From the NCBI RefSeq assembly GCF_014805685.1, contig NC_060898.1:5730001-5794000 (forward strand): DNA of 64,000 nt. The letters are read 5' to 3'. The stretch is from Silurus meridionalis (Eukaryota > Chordata > Actinopteri > Siluriformes > Siluridae). Positions 36,500 to 48,754 of this stretch are shown here, piece by piece. Positions within the stretch are counted from its first letter, which is position 1. The number at the start of each line of letters is the position of its first letter. Both the position numbers and the translations under genes were made by a program. A model generated the notes under the pieces. The model worked only from the letters and a program-made list of their open reading frames with translations. It made no database searches and had not been told where the DNA came from.

Positions 36500-36904
36500 T
36501 GGTCACAGTGTGTCTTCAATTTGCAGACTTCGCTTCCTTTTTTAGGAAAAGATTCTTAGAAGCAAATAAGTTATTTTTGATCTCGGTTTATCAAAAAACA
36601 TGGATTTTGTGCACAGTATTGTGTTGCCTTTTTTAGTTCTATCATTTGGGCAATTTATAATGGTCAGCCATGGAGAGACTTTGAGAAAATATACTGGGAT
36701 CATTGCAGTAGAAAATGGGCAGGCCTGGGGCTCATGGGGAAAACGGCAGATGTGTCCCGAAGGGACGTTTGCTACAGGATTTAGCCTGAAAGTAAGTACA
36801 ATATACAGTATCTTATTTCATGATGGATTATTAATAAGTAATTGTATTAGTTACTTAGAAGATTTTTTTTCTCAAATGCTGAATTTAATCATTTAACGCA
36901 GCCA

Positions 36905-37445
36905 TTAGGAAGGCACAAGCCAGTGCACTTTTAGTGCCGGTCCCAAGCCCGGATAAATGGGGAGGATTGCATTAGGAAGGGCATCCAGTGTAAAACATGT
37001 GCCAAATTAAATATGCGCATCACAAATCAGAATTTCATACTGGATTGGTCGAGGCCCGGGTTACCAAAGACCGACACAGGTATCGTTAACCCGCAGGGTA
37101 CAGGTGGAAATTGGGCTACTGTTGGCTGAAGGAGGAGAATGAGAGGAGGAAGACGTCTACAGAGACAGCAGGGAAAGGAGAAGTGGAGGAGAGTGGAAGT
37201 TTGGGTGGGCACTTTAAATGTTGGTACTATGACTGGTAAGGGGAGAGAGATAGCTGATATGATGGAGAGGAGAAAGGTTGTGTGTTTAGGGGACCAAGTT
37301 GAAAGGGAGTAAGACCAGGAACACTAGCGGTGGGTTTAAACTGTTTTATCATGGTGTGAATAGAAAGAGAAATAGTGTAGGGGTGATCCTGAGGGAAGAG
37401 TACAGTAATAGTGTAGTGGAGGTGAAAAGAGTTTCTGATGCCTAT
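36905..37445 (+). mobile_element. RTE-like LINE fragment (endonuclease start)
   Basis: Plus-strand text TTTAAATGTTGGTACTATGA, CTGGTAAGGGGAGAGAGATA, GCTGATATGATGGAGAGGAG and GGTGGGTTTAAACTGTTTTA encodes LNVGTMTGKGREIADMMERR-type residues, the N-terminal endonuclease of RTE-family LINEs. Stops and gaps follow. It lies in intron 1 of VMO1-like copy 3. Confidence 0.65.
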
Positions 37446-37479
37446 GGTCCTGTATCTACTTCTTGATGGAAGAAGGTTT

Positions 37480-38085
37480 AACAGTTTGTGACTGGGATGT
37501 AAAGAGTCCTTGATGATATTGTGAGCTCAGTGGTAGTAGAGTCAGCGGTTGAGGTGAAATGTCTTATGCCTTTATCAAAACGATACGAAAGTGAATGGGT
37601 TCCTCCGGTAGGAAGGCACTGCTGTTTGGTTGAGATTGTGGTGTTGATTTGTAATCTGTGATGGTCTTGATGCCTTTCCACATTCCTCTGGGGTCAGAGT
37701 TATGGAAGAGCTCTTCTATATGGAGTTTGTATGTGTGTTTGGCTCTTCTAATACCCATTTTCAGGTTGGCCCTGGCTCTGTTGTAGTCAAAGCAGCATCT
37801 CTTGCTTTCAAAAGGAGACAGATCTCATTTCACGTGTTTGACGGTAGTGACATTGTCAATGCATGTGTTGATATGGTCTAAAACAGATGATGTGCAGATG
37901 TCCATGTCTGTGTGAAAGTTCAATGTGGCCTGTGAGGCAAACATGTTCCAGTCAGTATCCTGAAACTGTTGCTGTAAAGAACAAATGGTCCTATTTGGCC
38001 ATACTGTCCTCACAGCTGGTTTCAGCTGGTTTAAGCACTGTGTATGTGGGTAGCAGGAACAAAGAGAGGTGATCAGACTCACCCA
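37480..38085 (-). mobile_element. Second LINE fragment, opposite strand
   Basis: Minus-strand frames read QFQDTDWNMFASQATLNFHT, SSVLDHINTCIDNVTTVK and, further on, KHTYKLHIEELFHNSDPRGM with WKGIKTITDYKS. This is the linker between endonuclease and reverse transcriptase in common fish non-LTR elements. Frame changes occur between pieces. Confidence 0.65.
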
Positions 38086-38689
38086 AATGGGGATGGGAAT
38101 GGCTTAAGGTATGTTTGTATGTACGTGATCCAGTGTGTTTCCACTCTGGTAGAGTAGAAGAAATTATGTTGAAATTATCATCCTATAAATCACAGTCATC
38201 ACTTACAAGGATATACTATGATCCTATAATCCTAAATGATAATCAGTTAAAAAAAAAATTCCAATCGATGCATGTGTGTATGTGCATGCATGTGTTGATC
38301 TATAATATATTGATAATGTTTGTTCCAGGTTGAACGGTCAGTAGGAGATGGGGATGACACAGCTTTAAATGGAATTGCTCTTCACTGTTCTAAACCCCTT
38401 TTGGGAGGGGTACCTGCACATTACACTACAATCTCATCTTCTGTAGGAAGGTAAAGCATTCCATCTGTCCAAAATCTATTACTTTATATTTCTTTCCATT
38501 GTACTGAACAAAATTAAATTGGCTGCTTAAAAGACATGTATTTCGATAATGATGTTTAGAAAAGCAACACTCTGAACTTGAACCTCACAGTTTTCATTAC
38601 TGTTTAAGGGTTAACCAAAAAAAGACTATATTAGTTCTGAAACTATAATAGATGTCACAATTGTACTTTTGATTATATCATATTAAGTT

Positions 38690-39170
38690 AAAGAAGATGG
38701 CCATGACTGGAGCATGACTAAAAAGCCCATGCTGTCGGCCTCTGACATGGACATGAATTCATGGGCTGCCTCATTGCCCCCCACTATAAGCTTTATTAAA
38801 GAGCCCCCCTAATGGGCCTCTGAGTAAAGCTTGGCTGAGAGGCTAACTTGTCAGTCTCTGGCATTGACTTGAATTGCAGTGCCTACAAAGGCCACCTCAT
38901 TGACCCCCAGCATGGACTGGCATTGGAAGTTCCTTTTCCCACCCTTTGCTGGGTCATGTAGTGGGTGGTTGTCTTGTCAGTTGCACAAGTGAGCTCTACA
39001 GGTAAAGCCACCAGGTTAACTTCAGGGTGGAGCTTGCCATGGGTGGCTACCACATCATCCACATCATTAAGCTTGGTAGCTGAGTGTTGGCAGTAGAGCT
39101 TGTCATGGGAGGTTTCCCCATCAGCCTCAAAACCCATAGATGCAAGTGTAGTTAACACAGTGAAAGATAT
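38690..39170. other. Unrecognised GC-richer insert in intron 2 of copy 3
   Basis: About 480 bp, clearly less AT-rich than its surroundings, with internal near-repeats (CTCATTGCCCCCCACTATAA and CTCATTGACCCCCAGCATGG). No matching block was seen in the other copies' introns. A 91-codon minus frame (38883-39158) shows no family I recognise. Probably part of a transposon. Confidence 0.4.
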
Positions 39171-40164
39171 ATTTCAACTAATCTTTAAAAAAAGACTATA
39201 AGCTATTTTTGGAACATTTTGTTCCCAGTTTCCCATTTTTTTCCTGTTTCTTCAGTAGCTTCTCTTTAAATACTTCACTGCAGCTAAAGTTACAAAAGCA
39301 AATTGTGGTAATGGAGAGTCTCATGAATGCATTTGTTTCATTTCTGCTTATTTTCTGACCAAAGATATTGTCTTGTTAGCCATTTTTTGTCCTTTTTTTG
39401 TCCTCACACTAATAATGTAATAATAAAGTAATGTCTGATAACTAGGTAATACTTGATAAAAAGAAAATCAGCCATCTAAATATGCCAAAGCCCCATTTTT
39501 TTCTTTTCTTGTAGCTGGGGAACTTGGACACATAAAAATTGGTGTTCTATTGGAGTGATGCACTCATTCCAGCTGCTTGTAGAATCTCAGCAAGGACATG
39601 GTGATGATACGGCTGCTAACAACATAAGGTGACTAGTGTCTCCTTGGAATATATTACAAATATTTGAAGTCCATATTAATAAATTCTTATACTTGTGTTT
39701 ATAATTTGGTAATTGTTTTGTGTAATAAGTTTTATAAATTGCAATTATGACTCATCAAGCTGATTTTTAAAACATATTTTTTTCAGGTTCTATTGCACTG
39801 GATTGAAAATTATGACCGGCAAAGGCATGTCCTGGGGAAGCTGGGGAACATGAAGTTCAAATTGTCCTGGAACTGGTATTTGTGGAATCCAAACGAAAGT
39901 AGAACCACCGCAAGGTTCAGGAGATGACACTGCTCTTAATGACGTCCGCTTTTATTGCTGCTAGCCAAGGTACTTTTTTTAGTCTGGATAATACAGTAAA
40001 AGAAAACACATTAATTGCCATTATGCATATGGTAAAAGAAAAATAAAGATATTGTTCATTCCTACCAAGATTTAGGTTTTAGGCACATTTATCTCTTTAT
40101 CTCATTCTGATATTTGTCTTCTGTGTTACAGCAGGAACTGATGAGAACATCAACATGAACATAA

Positions 40165-41440
40165 AGCATGAGGCATAAAATCTTTTTCTGTGCATATGTT
40201 TTTGTTTGTTTGGTTGTTGTTTTTTATGTCAATTTTCTAAATGCTAGTTGATTTAAATACATTAATTTAAATATATATCGTTGTATATTTATATGATTAC
40301 AAACCAGTCAGTGACTGAAACTGTCAGAGTCATAGTTTAATCCAGGAGGTTTCATTAGGTCAATATAATGTTTGCAATAAGAGTTTCAAAGCATAAGCAA
40401 CTTGTTCAAAGTAACAAACTTGAATTAAATGTTATAAAACTGTTACTCTTCCTCTCAGTGTTCAATTAGTGATAATTGTGTGTATATATATATATATTAA
40501 CTGAGGGACACCAAGAAATATGAGGAAGTTTTAGGAAAAGCAGATGATATAAATTAGTTAAATAGTTGTAAATGAAAATGCACAGATAAGATCAAATAAA
40601 TGTTTAATTTTAAAAATCATTTGTTGTTGTTGTTTTACATTTACCCAAACAATGTAACATTCATCTTTTTTTGGAATTTGTAATAACATGACCATATTGT
40701 CTGGGTATTTTCCCCGTCATGTATCAAACACATCACGGTAGCTGATATTGACTCTTTAGGAAAGCATAGAGTACTGTGCAAAAACTTTAAGCAGGTGAAA
40801 AGAAATGCTGTAAAGTAAAAATGCTTTAAAAATATATATTTTTACTGTTTTCTGTATGTAATTTAATTGTTTCTTTTTAAAAAATTCACAGTGAATTTTA
40901 AGAAGAAAAATCTAAATCTATTCAATATTTAATGATGATATTATGAGGTGGATGAATTCAGGCAGGACACCACTGAAGTCCTTTACAGAGCAAGTATTCT
41001 GTTTATTTATATATACATTGATATGATTTATACGCTGCTTTATAATCTCAAAAAACAGCTGGCAGTCAGTTTGCTAAGTTACTGATACATACATAGTTAT
41101 TTATTGTTAAATCTGTCTAAAATGGTACAATTAAATATCTCCTGTGTATAGCAAAAACAAAAAACATGTATGTAAATCTTCTGTGAATAGCAAAAACAGG
41201 GAAAGGTCTCAGTGTTCCAATACTGTCGGTGGTAATTCTATAATATAATTATACATTTCTTGTACAGTGTTACATAATGCTATGGTAAAGTGTTAATTAT
41301 AATGTTAATCTATTATAATTATTATAATAGAAAGAAATAGAAAGAAAGTAAAACTAAATAAATGATAATGACAGTAAATCTCACATGCTATTAATGGCAT
41401 TTTAATGACACTGTTACAGTAAATGATTTCTTAGTCACAG
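40165..41440. other. Intergenic between VMO1-like copies 3 and 4
   Basis: No gene seen. 40690-40770 resembles 53120-53190 (CATGTATTAAACACATAC / CATGTATCAAACACATCAC), and 41205-41310 resembles 46835-46930, marking edges of the duplicated units. Confidence 0.5.
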
Positions 41441-41447
41441 ACACAAA

Positions 41448-41450
<3 letters not shown>

Positions 41451-41532
<82 letters not shown>
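41451..41532 (+). repeat. (CA)n microsatellite
   Basis: About 41 uninterrupted CA units. Confidence 0.95.
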
Positions 41533-41534
<2 letters not shown>

Positions 41535-41613
41535 CAAAGAGACACCCAAAAGGCAAACAATGTATCTGAAACCAGTTTAGCGTGATTTGCAAACTCTAAA
41601 TAAGATATTCAAT

Positions 41614-41866
<253 letters not shown>

Positions 41867-42122
41867 TTACATATTAATGAAGAATTGAAGAACATACATC
41901 TTTATCAAGACAAACTTCACTTTCTTTTGCTAATTGTTGTTTTTTTTTTTTTTTTTTGTCCATTAGGTGTGTTTGTGTGTGTGTTTGTTTGTCAAACATC
42001 ACAACAAGGTTATGTAACATGTCAGGAAGGACATAAACACCCTCACAATTATTCATTCAATTTATTCAAATAAGGCTAAATAATTATGATCTATGCTTCC
42101 GTGTCACATGGCTACTGGACAC

Positions 42123-42130
42123 TTTATAAG
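42123..42130 (+). promoter_or_regulatory. TATA element of VMO1-like copy 4
   Basis: TTTATAAG 105 bp before the start codon, within a block (TGTCACATGGCTACTGGACA) shared with copy 5. Confidence 0.7.
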
Positions 42131-42227
42131 TGACACATCCACACACTCAGCATAGGCACTTCTTCAGGCAGAATCATTTTGATAACCTGATATCAGTTTA
42201 ATCTGATTGTCTGCTTTACCTAAAAGA

Positions 42228-43572
42228 ATGCATTTTGCACTCAGTGTTCTTTTTCCTCTGCTCGTTCTTTCCTTCGGGGAATGTGCAGTCGTCAATGACA
42301 CCCAAACCAAAATTTCGGTGTCCAATACAATCAGAGTAACTAATGGACAGACCTGGGGTGTATGGGGAAACCCAGAGAAGTGTCCTTCAGGCACATATGC
42401 GACGGGCTTTAGCCTTAAGGTAAGTACACCTCATTTTCAGCAATTAATAATTACTAATTAAGGTTTAGTGTTTGAAATAAAAATTTTATAATATTTCAGC
42501 ATTTATAAGAAAATTCAAATTTAAAAAAGAACTATTATAAGAAAAATTATTACTGATCTGTGTTTCACAATTTGTGATATTTCTATTTCTAGTTTTCTAT
42601 TTTTAACTACTTTTGTAGATATTTTTAAAAAGTGTATTAAAAGGATTTTATTGCTGCACAAACTGTAACATTAACCCTTTTAGTGATTTTTGTATTTTGG
42701 GTAAATATCAGCAATACATGATTTGTAATGTATTTGATTTAGGTTCAACCTCATCAGGGCTTTTGGGTCGATGACACGGCTCTAAATGGAATTGCCCTTC
42801 ACTGCTCTAAACCCATCGGCAACAATGGGATTGTTGGCCCCTACACAACAATCAGGTCTTCTGAAGGAAGGTAAAAAAAAATAAAATCAATTTTATACAT
42901 TGTGTATGCTGTTTCCTATACACTACTACATCAAGAAATACAAGACATACAAGATGTACTTAAGACACAAAGTATTTCAGTTGTAGTATCAGTACTAATA
43001 TTAGTAATAATAGTTGAAGTACTAGAAGTAGTTGTAGTTGTATCAGTAGTAATAGTAGTAGTAGCTGTTGTGTCAGTTTTTGTTGTATCATTAGTACTGT
43101 CAATTTTCTTTATACAGCTGGGGGTCTTGGACGCAGAACGTGTGGTGCCCTAAGGGAGTCCTCACGGCTTTCCAGCTGCAAGTGGAGAGTTATCAGTGGC
43201 TGCTAGATGATAGTGCTGCTGCCAACATAAGGTAATTAGTAAGTCATAATAACCCGCAGATCTGATATTCAAAAAAGTGCTAAAAAGTCTTTAAAACAAA
43301 AGTTTACCAAAAATGTTCTACCAATGTTTCGTACATATTTCTTAAACATACTTAGGAATAAACATCACAATATAATATCAATATAAAATTCCAGGTTTTC
43401 ATGTACTGGGAACCAGGTGTTGGAAGGTTCGGGTATGAACTGGGGTTACTGGGGTTCTTGGAGCACATTTTGTGCAGGAACTGGCATTTGTGGGATCCAA
43501 ACAAGAATGGACCCACCTCAGGGGCTAAGTGATGACACTGCTCTTAATGACGTCCTTTTCTATTGCTGCTAA
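42228..43572 (+). CDS. VMO1-like protein, copy 4 (intact)
   Basis: Exons 42228-42419, 42743-42870, 43118-43231 and 43395-43572 join in phase to 612 nt (203 aa). The signal peptide is MHFALSVLFPLLVLSFGEC. Cores are [64 protein letters not shown] and [20 protein letters not shown], ending [13 protein letters not shown]. Compared with copy 2, GFWGDD has become GFWVDD and DDTAANN has become DDSAAAN, so two turn positions differ. It is nearly identical to copy 5 through exons and introns. A 3'-UTR intron and AATAAA (43913) are present. Likely secreted; biological role inferred only from the VMO1 family. Confidence 0.93.
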
Positions 43573-44661
43573 CTAAGGTACTTTTTATCATGTCTGGATC
43601 ATAAAATGAAAAACTTGAGTGTTATTTAGATTGTTGCAGAAAAAGGAAATGTACCTGCTTAATGAGGATCACTCTGATATCTTTACCTCATTTTGATGTT
43701 TGTTTTCTGTGTTACAGCAACAGCTGACAAGACGAGAACATGATCAAGAGCTACATATATATTCATAATGATCTCTTTATTTCTCATTAAAGCCATTTTC
43801 TGAGTGCATTATAGTCACAATGGAATTATTAGTTAATCAATCTTCCACTAATGATAAGCATTTACATCCTGTTGTTCTATTATCCTTTGCCTGTTCTCTA
43901 ATCTAATCACTTAATAAAACAAAACATTTGCATCAACAGGTTTCTGTAAACTTTTTTTTGCTTTTTTTTTTTTTTGAAATATAAAAATATACAAAAAATA
44001 ACATTAAAGCATAACCACGCTGTAATGTTGAGTAGTGTGTGCACAATTTATTTCTTCTTGTCAAGATTCTTACAAATATAATTTGTCCTGTAATTGATAA
44101 ACAATTTGGACAAATAAATGTACTAAAGTTATCTTCCGTCTTCTTCGACACACATCAATCTCAGAGTATATGCTGTAACAGCTCCATGTTCATATTAATT
44201 ATATGCTTATTATTTTAAAAAAAAAGTGTAGAAATTAAAGAAATTAAGAATTTTAAATGTTCATATTAGTATAAAAACAGAAATAAAAATTTAGACAATG
44301 TAGTGAACTTTAGTGAACAACTGCTAATTAAAAGACTTTTTTACATTCTTGATTCAGTGATCAAATTAAAGTGACATACTTTTAAATGTGTCTGATGAAG
44401 TTGACAAATTAAAAGTTATGCAGTGAATACATGTTAATACATTTTATAAAAAAAAAAACTTACATGGTGCATAAGCTGAGGCATTTGTCAACACACCTTA
44501 TCCCATTTATTTTTTTATTGAATTTATTAAATGTATTACATTAAATGTATTAATAAATTTCATTTAGTATACTTCTAACTTGGTAATATACACTATAATA
44601 ATACATGCACCGCTGTTATATATGAATTTTTCCATATGTGATGAATAAAGAAATCGATCTA

Positions 44662-44890
44662 CAGTGCCTCTCAAAAGTTTGGAAACTCTTAGACTTTTAT
44701 TGTTGAAGTTGTACACAATCAATTAAATGAATGTACTAAAGCATTCGCAATTTGATCAAAGCACAAAAAAATCTTTTTATGATGAGCACAAGTGACTAAA
44801 TGATGTGGAGTTTGGACAAGTAGTTTTGAGAATTTCATTTATGTTCTGAAAAACGCTCCAAAGCGACTGAAAAAACTGTAACAATAAACT
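44662..44890 (-). mobile_element. Tc1-type terminus next to a MITE end
   Basis: CAGTGCCTCTCAAAAGTTTGG and ATTGTTGAAG, then CGCTCCAAAGCGACTGAAAA. The first part matches 51290-51310; the second belongs to the MITE family at 15955 and 52185. Confidence 0.55.
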
Positions 44891-45007
44891 TTACCATGTA
44901 ACCGTAGCAGTTACAGTAAGTACAGTTTAGTGTTGGCAGAAAACTTGTATTCACACTTCTTACCAATAAAATTTATATTATACCCAAATGGACCTTTACC
45001 TCACAGT

Positions 45008-45178
<171 letters not shown>

Positions 45179-45204
45179 ATTATCACTTTATTAATCCTAA
45201 AGGG

Positions 45205-45270
45205 GATCTGGTTCCTCTCAAGGATTCTTCCTTATGTCCTCTCAGGGATTTTCTCCTTGCCACTGTTATT
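45205..45270 (+). repeat. Dispersed fish repeat fragment
   Basis: Partner of 25480-25565 (GGTTCCTCTCAAGG core). Confidence 0.55.
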
Positions 45271-45597
45271 GATTAGAGATATGCGAATAGAAATAAAAGA
45301 AATTATATGAAATGTAATGTAAAGGATTTTGGATTGATATAAAACTTTACCTTCCTATAGAAAATGAGAAAATGTGTATTCTTAAAATGTATATTCTTAA
45401 TCTATTTAAATATGTAAATCTCCTTTGTGACAATGTCTATTGTAGTGTATACAAATACAATTAAAAGAATTATTTAAATAAATAAAACACTAAGTGATGA
45501 TGGGCGTTAAAGATAATATGTAGCTGCGCCTTCTACTTATGCAAAGGGTAATTTCAGACAAATAAAAAGACAGATAAAGAGAGGTTAAGAGAAAGAG

Positions 45598-45720
45598 ACT
45601 ACAGTCACTACAGTCACGTCCTCTGTCGGAAGGTAAAGTTTTACATCGATCCAAATCAATTTGTATTGAACAAGATTATAGTGGATGCTTAAAGGAAATA
45701 TACTTTAAGACACTCTCAAT
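45598..45720 (+). pseudogene. Relic of VMO1-like exon 2 and its donor site
   Basis: 45598-45632 reads TTVTTVTSSVG followed by AG|GTAAAG. This matches the end of exon 2 of copy 3 (YTTISSSVG, same donor). Intron homology continues (CATCGATCCAAATCAATTT, TGTATTGAACAAGATTA, GATGCTTAAAGGAAAT versus copy 3 38455-38545). The rest of the gene is absent, so this is a leftover of a further VMO1 copy. Confidence 0.75.
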
Positions 45721-46632
45721 CAAAAACAGAAAAAACCTTTGAGCAGTTGTCAATCACAAAACACAGTATGTGTTAGAGAGCAAGTACACTAAGGTTTTTA
45801 TTTTTTATGTATATAATAAAAAGGTAAAGTCTGGTTTAACTGGCTAAACAATGTGTTCTGGCTATTCAACAAAGTAACAGCATCAGTCAGCTTTTCTATT
45901 GTACAACATTTCATATGAAAATGTGCATATAATACAAAGACAAGTATACACAATGTATTATGTTTTACTTTATTGAGACACAGATTGCCAGTTTAAGGTT
46001 AAAGGGTTTATTATAGGGTTCCAGTAGCTGTAGTGGAACTGCCGAGGGGTGTAATCGCTGAGTAAACATTGAGTTGCTGCTGAAAATCACGTATTCCAGT
46101 GATGATAGAAATAAACAGATCTATTTACAAATCAGCAAATGACTGATTTAGATAACGGGACTGGGTTCAGTTATTTTCACTGATAAGATAAACCTAAGAT
46201 AAACCTTTATTTGTCCCACAGTGGGGAAATTTCTAAACGCAAAATAACACAAATACTAATAAAGAAAGAAGAATTAAAAGCTGTAATAACTATATTATTT
46301 TTTTTTTTTTTTTCTAAAAATGTCTGTAAATGTAAAATAAATGTCTGATATATCAGACGTACATTAGACTCTTTGCAACATTATTTGAAAATTAGCTCAG
46401 GTGCTCCCCAATTCTTTTGGTTGTTGCTGAAATATATCTACACCTTGACAAGACAATGCACCTCTGAATTATACTTATTTATGCAGTATACAGTATACAC
46501 CCGGGCAAAAATGGTCAAATATTAAGCTTTTACATAAAAAAAAAATCATCATGGAATAGAACAATATAAGAGACAATAGAAGTAAATTTCCCTGTTTCTA
46601 GCTTTTTCCCAAACTCTTCAATGCCGCAAAAG

Positions 46633-46814
46633 TAAAAAAGTGTGTGTTTGTGTGTGTGTGTATTGTTGGGATTGGAATGGCTGGACATCAATATGAATGG
46701 CCATGACTGTAGCTTGTCTGGCTACCTGGCCATCAATATGAATCAAAAATCAATATTAAAAGCCAAACATGTATAACTAAAGCCTTTAATGGTCAGCCAT
46801 TCATTTATATGCAG
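46633..46814 (+). repeat. Left arm of a 182-bp inverted repeat
   Basis: Reverse complement of 47406-47587, with no mismatch found on reading. Landmarks: GGAATGGCTGGACATCAATA, CTTGTCTGGCTACCTGGCC and CAGCCATTCATTTATATGCA. Spacer 591 bp. Confidence 0.9.
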
Positions 46815-47089
46815 TATAGCAAAAAAATGGAATAGGTCTTTGTTGCAATACTTTCGGTGGCAATTCTCTGACATAATTTTACATTTCTTGTAAAGTATTA
46901 CATAATGCTATGGTAAAGTGTTAATTTTAATGTTAATTCATTATAATTATTAAAATAATTGAAAGTAATATAAAGGAAGGAAGGAAGGAAGTAGTGTTTG
47001 TGTGTCTGTTTGTTTGTCAAACATCAGAACAATGTCATGTAATACATCAGGAAGGACAAAAACACCCTGACAATTATTCAGTCAATTTA

Positions 47090-48590
47090 TCTGTTAGCCT
47101 TTGCCACAGCTTTTGGGACTCACAGCTGAAAATGCCCTACCTAACTTTGAATGTTAACAGTTCCTGATAAAACTGGGCTACAAACACAATTTAAATATCT
47201 TTGGAAAGAAGACACTTTGAGCTTTACTGTCAATCATTCAAAGATACTAAGTTATAGATGATGTATAGATAAATGTTATGAGATTTCCATGACAAATGAG
47301 ATTCCTACCAACATTTATCTGAGACTGTCTGATCATTTTCTCCCTCCCCCTGTTTGAGAGCCACCTGCTAAACTCAGGTGGCCATTTATACTGTATTCAT
47401 ACAGTCTGCATATAAATGAATGGCTGACCATTAAAGGCTTTAGTTATACATGTTTGGCTTTTAATATTGATTTTTGATTCATATTGATGGCCAGGTAGCC
47501 AGACAAGCTACAGTCATGGCCATTCATATTGATGTCCAGCCATTCCAATCCCAACAATACACACACACACAAACACACACTTTTTTAAGCATTTCTTTTA
47601 TAAACACAAACAAGCAATAAAACATTGTATAAAACTGTGAAGGGAGATATATTGTACATTACAGGCATAAAAAAAGGCTCAGATTTTCCATCCCCATGCA
47701 GATCACCAAGTCGCTGTTGTTACTTCCTCATCGCTGCTTGGTGCAAATCTCAGATAAATGAACTTATTTGACTGTTTATTTTTTTCTTTGTTTTGTCTTT
47801 GTACTTTTTTTTGTAAACAAACTTCAGATAGCACAAGCTGGAAACAGCTGTTTGGGCAGAAACGACAGCTGCTTCCTGGTCTGTCACAGTGCACATGTTC
47901 CCCTTTCTTTCTAAGTTTCTAAAGATTAATAAAATTACGAAAAATCCACGTGGGGAGTAAAAACCTCCCATATATTGTTCGAATCCTTTACTCATTGGCA
48001 ACATTTTCCATCACTTATTTTGTTTCCATAATGCTACCGGCTGGAAATAAAAGGTTTGAAATGATAGGTGATGCAGAGCAGACCGTCATGACACCTGCCT
48101 ATAAAGTGCAGGCTCAAGCCCAAGATTCTGCCTCTTTTGTTGTTTTTTTAGTGGGTGGTCTCATTTGTTTTGTAACACTATATTCTACCAGCCATATTTG
48201 TTTTTTTATCCATAAGATGACGCTTTTTATGCGAAAGATTTTCCGAAACATTAACAAACAATACACCAGTTGAAGTAAATGGAAAGAATAAGCATCTAAA
48301 TTGCAACACTATTGATTGGTTGGAAACCGGGATTTGCAGCATTGGATGCGATTGTGACTGCTTATTACAATAATTGTATAAGTACTGCATTTTTTTTTAT
48401 ACACGTTACAACGGTATAAGTTTGCCATTGAAAAACAGTGATCTAAGAGCGATGCTTGAGGCTTAGACCTTCGGAATGATTTATAGCTAGTCATGGTTAC
48501 TCTTCTTCCTTTTTGTTTAATCTATTGTTAAACATTAACGCCTCTAAACAATGGGATATCGGTTGCGCTGGCGCAGCGCTGAAGGCTAAG
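47090..48590. other. 1.5-kb insert specific to unit B, not identified
   Basis: Unit A runs straight from the upstream block to the promoter, while unit B is interrupted here. The insert contains the right inverted-repeat arm. It begins near TTAGCCTTTGCCAC and ends near GAAGGCTAAG, so a short inverted TTAGCCTT is present at the ends. Frames of up to 107 codons (47950-48273) show no family I recognise. Possibly a DNA transposon. Confidence 0.45.
47406..47587 (-). repeat. Right arm of the 182-bp inverted repeat
   Basis: Reverse complement of 46633-46814 over its full length. Confidence 0.9.
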
Positions 48591-48651
48591 GGGTTTTAAG
48601 GCCAAATATTTGTTATGATCGATGCTTCCGTGTCACATGGCTACTGGACAC

Positions 48652-48659
48652 TTTATAAG
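48652..48659 (+). promoter_or_regulatory. TATA element of VMO1-like copy 5
   Basis: TTTATAAG 103 bp before the start codon; flanks identical to copy 4 except for small indels. Confidence 0.65.
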
Positions 48660-48754
48660 TGACACATCCACACTCAGCATAGGCACTTCTTCAGGCAGAA
48701 TCATTTTGATAACCTGATATCAGTTTAATCTGATTGTCTGCTTTACCTAAAAGA

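Larger units (their letters stand above)
36600..39964 (+). pseudogene. VMO1-like copy 3, broken by an in-frame TGA
   Basis: Exons 36600-36791, 38329-38450, 39515-39628 and 39787-39964 have normal splice sites and phases. They keep the signal peptide (MDFVHSIVLPFLVLSFGQF), [55 protein letters not shown] and the C-terminal [13 protein letters not shown]. In exon 4 the codon at 39851-39853 is TGA where every other copy has TGG (motif WGSWS). The stop would remove about 37 residues, most of the last beta-sheet repeat. All other positions look normal, so the lesion is recent, a polymorphism or a base error. Intron 1 is swollen by two LINE fragments and intron 2 by an unrecognised block. Confidence 0.85.

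Noticed and set aside
47950..48273. 107-codon frame as a small membrane protein gene
   Set aside because: It has hydrophobic stretches but lies in an insert absent from the sister duplication, with no splice signals or family similarity.
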